The notes below the pieces were generated by a model that was given only the letters and a program-made list of their open reading frames with translations, was not told the DNA's origin and made no database searches. This document shows, piece by piece, positions 6,449 to 7,360 of a stretch of DNA of 7,360 bases. This DNA comes from Desulfurococcales archaeon. GTDB lineage: Archaea; Thermoproteota; Thermoprotei_A; Sulfolobales; WAQK01. Made by a program: the position numbers and the translations under genes. The DNA lies in the NCBI GenBank assembly GCA_027016915.1, contig JALURJ010000338.1, positions 1 to 7,360 of the forward strand, given 5' to 3'. Positions within the stretch are counted from its first letter, which is position 1. Each line of letters starts with the position of its first letter.

Positions 6449-6474
6449 ATATATACCTTCTAGTACTATATATT
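6449..6474 (-). promoter_or_regulatory. TATA-like elements before the isomerase-fold gene
   Basis: On the minus strand GGTATATATC (6458-6449) and CAATATATAGT (6474-6464) lie between the PIN gene stop at 6489 and the ATG at 6419. The nearer one is centred about 34 nt before the ATG, consistent with a very short leader. A GGCGGGG stretch near 6431-6437 could assist initiation. This supports an independent promoter and the shorter start. Confidence 0.5.
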
Positions 6475-6488
6475 GTGTTCTGGGTCAC

Positions 6489-7091
6489 CTATACCGACGC
6501 ATATTCTTGAAGCATGTCGGCGAAGTGCTCGGCCGAAACCACCATGACTCCAAGCATGTTGCAGAGCCTCCTTATCCCCTCGTCGCTGGTCACCATGATC
6601 CCATTAACCTCCAAGGACAGTATGGCGGCGCCGAAGTCGGCTGTACTGTCAATGATGCCGTGCCTCGTAGCCTCCCTATATTTCTCCCTAAGCATGCGTA
6701 TCAGCTGGCCCAGCCCGGTCTCGCTCCGGGCGGCTCGCTTGACTATTTCCTCCGCCACCTTGAGGCCCTTGGTCATCCTCTTCTGCACTTCCTCCACGTA
6801 GGTGGCCATGACTGCTGCAGGGATCTTGACGTCGTGGAGGCTGGGCGACTTGATGACAAGCCATGCCGTGAACCGGTTAACAACTTCTTCGCTCACCCCG
6901 TTGTTGAGGAGGAAGCTTCTAAGCTCGTCCATCATGACGGGCGTCACGTAGAACCTCGCCTCGTGCCTCAGGGTCACCTTCCTCAGCAGATCCGCTAGGG
7001 CTGATACGGCATCCTCCAGGCTGGAGGCCCCGAGATGCCTTCTGAGCCCCAGATCGGCGACCGAGCTGGTGTCCAGCACGAATATCAGCAA
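6489..7091 (-). CDS. RNA ligase partner protein, PIN domain (UPF0278)
   Basis: The sequence matches the archaeal UPF0278 family from end to end: the opening IFVLDTSSVADLGLRRHLG, a middle VIKSP...VKIPAAVM segment, KGLKVAEEIVKRAAR, LREKYREATRHGIIDS and the closing VTSDEGIRRL. It is a PIN-fold protein with the acidic residues of PIN nucleases in place (D7, E56, D148/D152, D170), so Mg-dependent RNA cleavage is possible but unproven for this family. The TTG at 7091 gives 200 residues starting exactly where the family does, with GGTGGG 8-13 nt upstream. The ATG at 7118 would add MLPSAWWAG, which has no family counterpart. The divergent neighbour looks like the cognate ATP-dependent RNA ligase, which is the association the family name records. 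Its stop directly abuts a possible GTG of the next gene. Confidence 0.85.
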   Translation of the reverse strand: MLIFVLDTSSVADLGLRRHLGASSLEDAVSALADLLRKVTLRHEARFYVTPVMMDELRSFLLNNGVSEEVVNRFTAWLVIKSPSLHDVKIPAAVMATYVEEVQKRMTKGLKVAEEIVKRAARSETGLGQLIRMLREKYREATRHGIIDSTADFGAAILSLEVNGIMVTSDEGIRRLCNMLGVMVVSAEHFADMLQEYASV

Positions 7092-7124
7092 ACCGGCCCA
7101 CCAGGCAGAGGGAAGCATCCAAGC

Positions 7125-7157
7125 ACTAATATAGCGATGGATGGGTTATAACTATAC
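7125..7157. promoter_or_regulatory. Divergent promoter region between RNA ligase partner and RNA ligase
   Basis: Two TATA-like sequences lie here: CTAATATAGC (7125-7134) and GTTATAACTATAC (7145-7157). Read leftward, the first is centred about 39 nt before TTG 7091 and predicts a start near 7104 with a short leader holding GGTGGG. Read rightward, the second is centred about 20-22 nt before TTG 7170, consistent with a leaderless or near-leaderless ligase mRNA. Which element serves which direction is not certain. Confidence 0.45.
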
Positions 7158-7169
7158 AGGGTTACCGGC

Positions 7170-7360
7170 TTGTCTCAACGACTAATAGATGCTGTGTCCC
7201 AGGTTTTCGGGGTGGGCAGCGAGGCCGCCGCAGCGCTTCTCGAGAAAAAGGTTTTCCGCACCATGGTGTACCGCGACGTGGTCTACCTGGCTCTCAGGCG
7301 GGACTATGCCGGGCACCGCGAGGGCACGCTTCTCGCAGTGGGGCGCCGGGGCTTCAGACT
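7170..7360 (+). CDS. Probable archaeal ATP-dependent RNA ligase (Rnl3/Pab1020-like), N-terminal part
   Basis: The frame opens at TTG 7170 (an in-frame stop lies just upstream at 7149 and there is no other start) and runs off the window after 63 complete codons. The visible residues begin MSQRLIDAVSQVFGVGSEAA and include a FRTMVYRDVVYLAL segment followed by HREGTLLAVGRRGFRL. This resembles the N-terminal dimer/entry region of archaeal Rnl3-type ligases, in which a short helical start is followed by a basic F-x-x-x-x-Y/F block and a GTLL/GTVI strand before the catalytic lysine motif. That motif (KxDG) would lie beyond the window and cannot be checked. The divergent UPF0278 gene, named for its association with this ligase, strongly supports the call. 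Such ligases circularise or join RNA ends using ATP. The absence of a clear ribosome site suggests a leaderless start. Confidence 0.65.
   Translation, partial: MSQRLIDAVSQVFGVGSEAAAALLEKKVFRTMVYRDVVYLALRRDYAGHREGTLLAVGRRGFR

Noticed and set aside
6507..6998. Plus-strand His/Pro-rich open frame opposite the PIN gene
   Set aside because: It is the antisense shadow of a well-matched UPF0278 gene, with no homology or initiation signal.
1..7360. Search for CRISPR arrays, insertion sequences, tRNA genes, direct repeats and horizontal-transfer borders
   Set aside because: No spaced repeats, transposase frames, terminal inverted repeats, tRNA-like cloverleaf or abrupt composition change was seen by eye.

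Overview
The window looks like chromosomal core sequence from a hyperthermophilic crenarchaeon, most likely Desulfurococcales and possibly Aeropyrum-like (the genus is an inference). Supporting signs are the archaeal type II GAPDH (gap) with pgk directly upstream, a CTP-type riboflavin kinase, an archaeal RNA ligase with its PIN-domain partner, frequent GTG and TTG starts, AGG/ATA-rich codon use, TATA-box promoters and apparent leaderless starts. Genes are densely packed. No gap exceeds 300 bases, and I see no tRNA, rRNA, CRISPR, insertion sequence or phage signature.

Layout. (1) 3-611, minus: a small calcineurin-type metallophosphoesterase. It diverges from (2) a plus-strand pair, riboflavin kinase (675-1067) followed by a CitG/MdcB-family triphosphoribosyl-dephospho-CoA synthase homologue (1107-2042). 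The divergent promoter contains one self-complementary TATA element, CTATATAG. (3) 5107-2039, minus: a tightly overlapping four-gene operon, pgk-gap-usp-HTH. Junction overlaps are 4, 13 and 4 bases, so the two consecutive lower-glycolysis/gluconeogenesis enzymes are tied to a universal stress protein and a small DNA-binding protein. This operon converges on the CitG-family gene, and the two stop codons share a single CTAG. (4) 6419-5181, minus: a protein with the fold signature of L-fucose/L-arabinose isomerases that appears to lack the usual metal-binding and catalytic residues. (5) 7091-6489, minus: the PIN-domain RNA ligase partner protein (UPF0278). It diverges from (6) the N-terminal part of a plus-strand gene at 7170 that runs off the window and is best read as the archaeal ATP-dependent RNA ligase itself.

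How the genes fit together. pgk and gap catalyse adjacent reactions between 3-phosphoglycerate and glyceraldehyde 3-phosphate, and their coupled translation suggests matched output. The downstream ATP-binding Usp and the HTH protein are plausible energy-state or autoregulatory partners, but this is inference. RibK makes FMN from riboflavin and CTP. The co-directional CitG homologue is an orphan, because no citrate lyase or malonate decarboxylase genes are visible. The RNA ligase and its partner form a divergent two-gene RNA module.

The least explained items are the probably non-catalytic isomerase-fold protein, the orphan CitG-family enzyme beside RibK, and the regulatory tail of the pgk operon. 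Several starts differ from the longest open frame (675, 1107, 6419 and 7091), because the longer versions would translate promoter or leader sequence.
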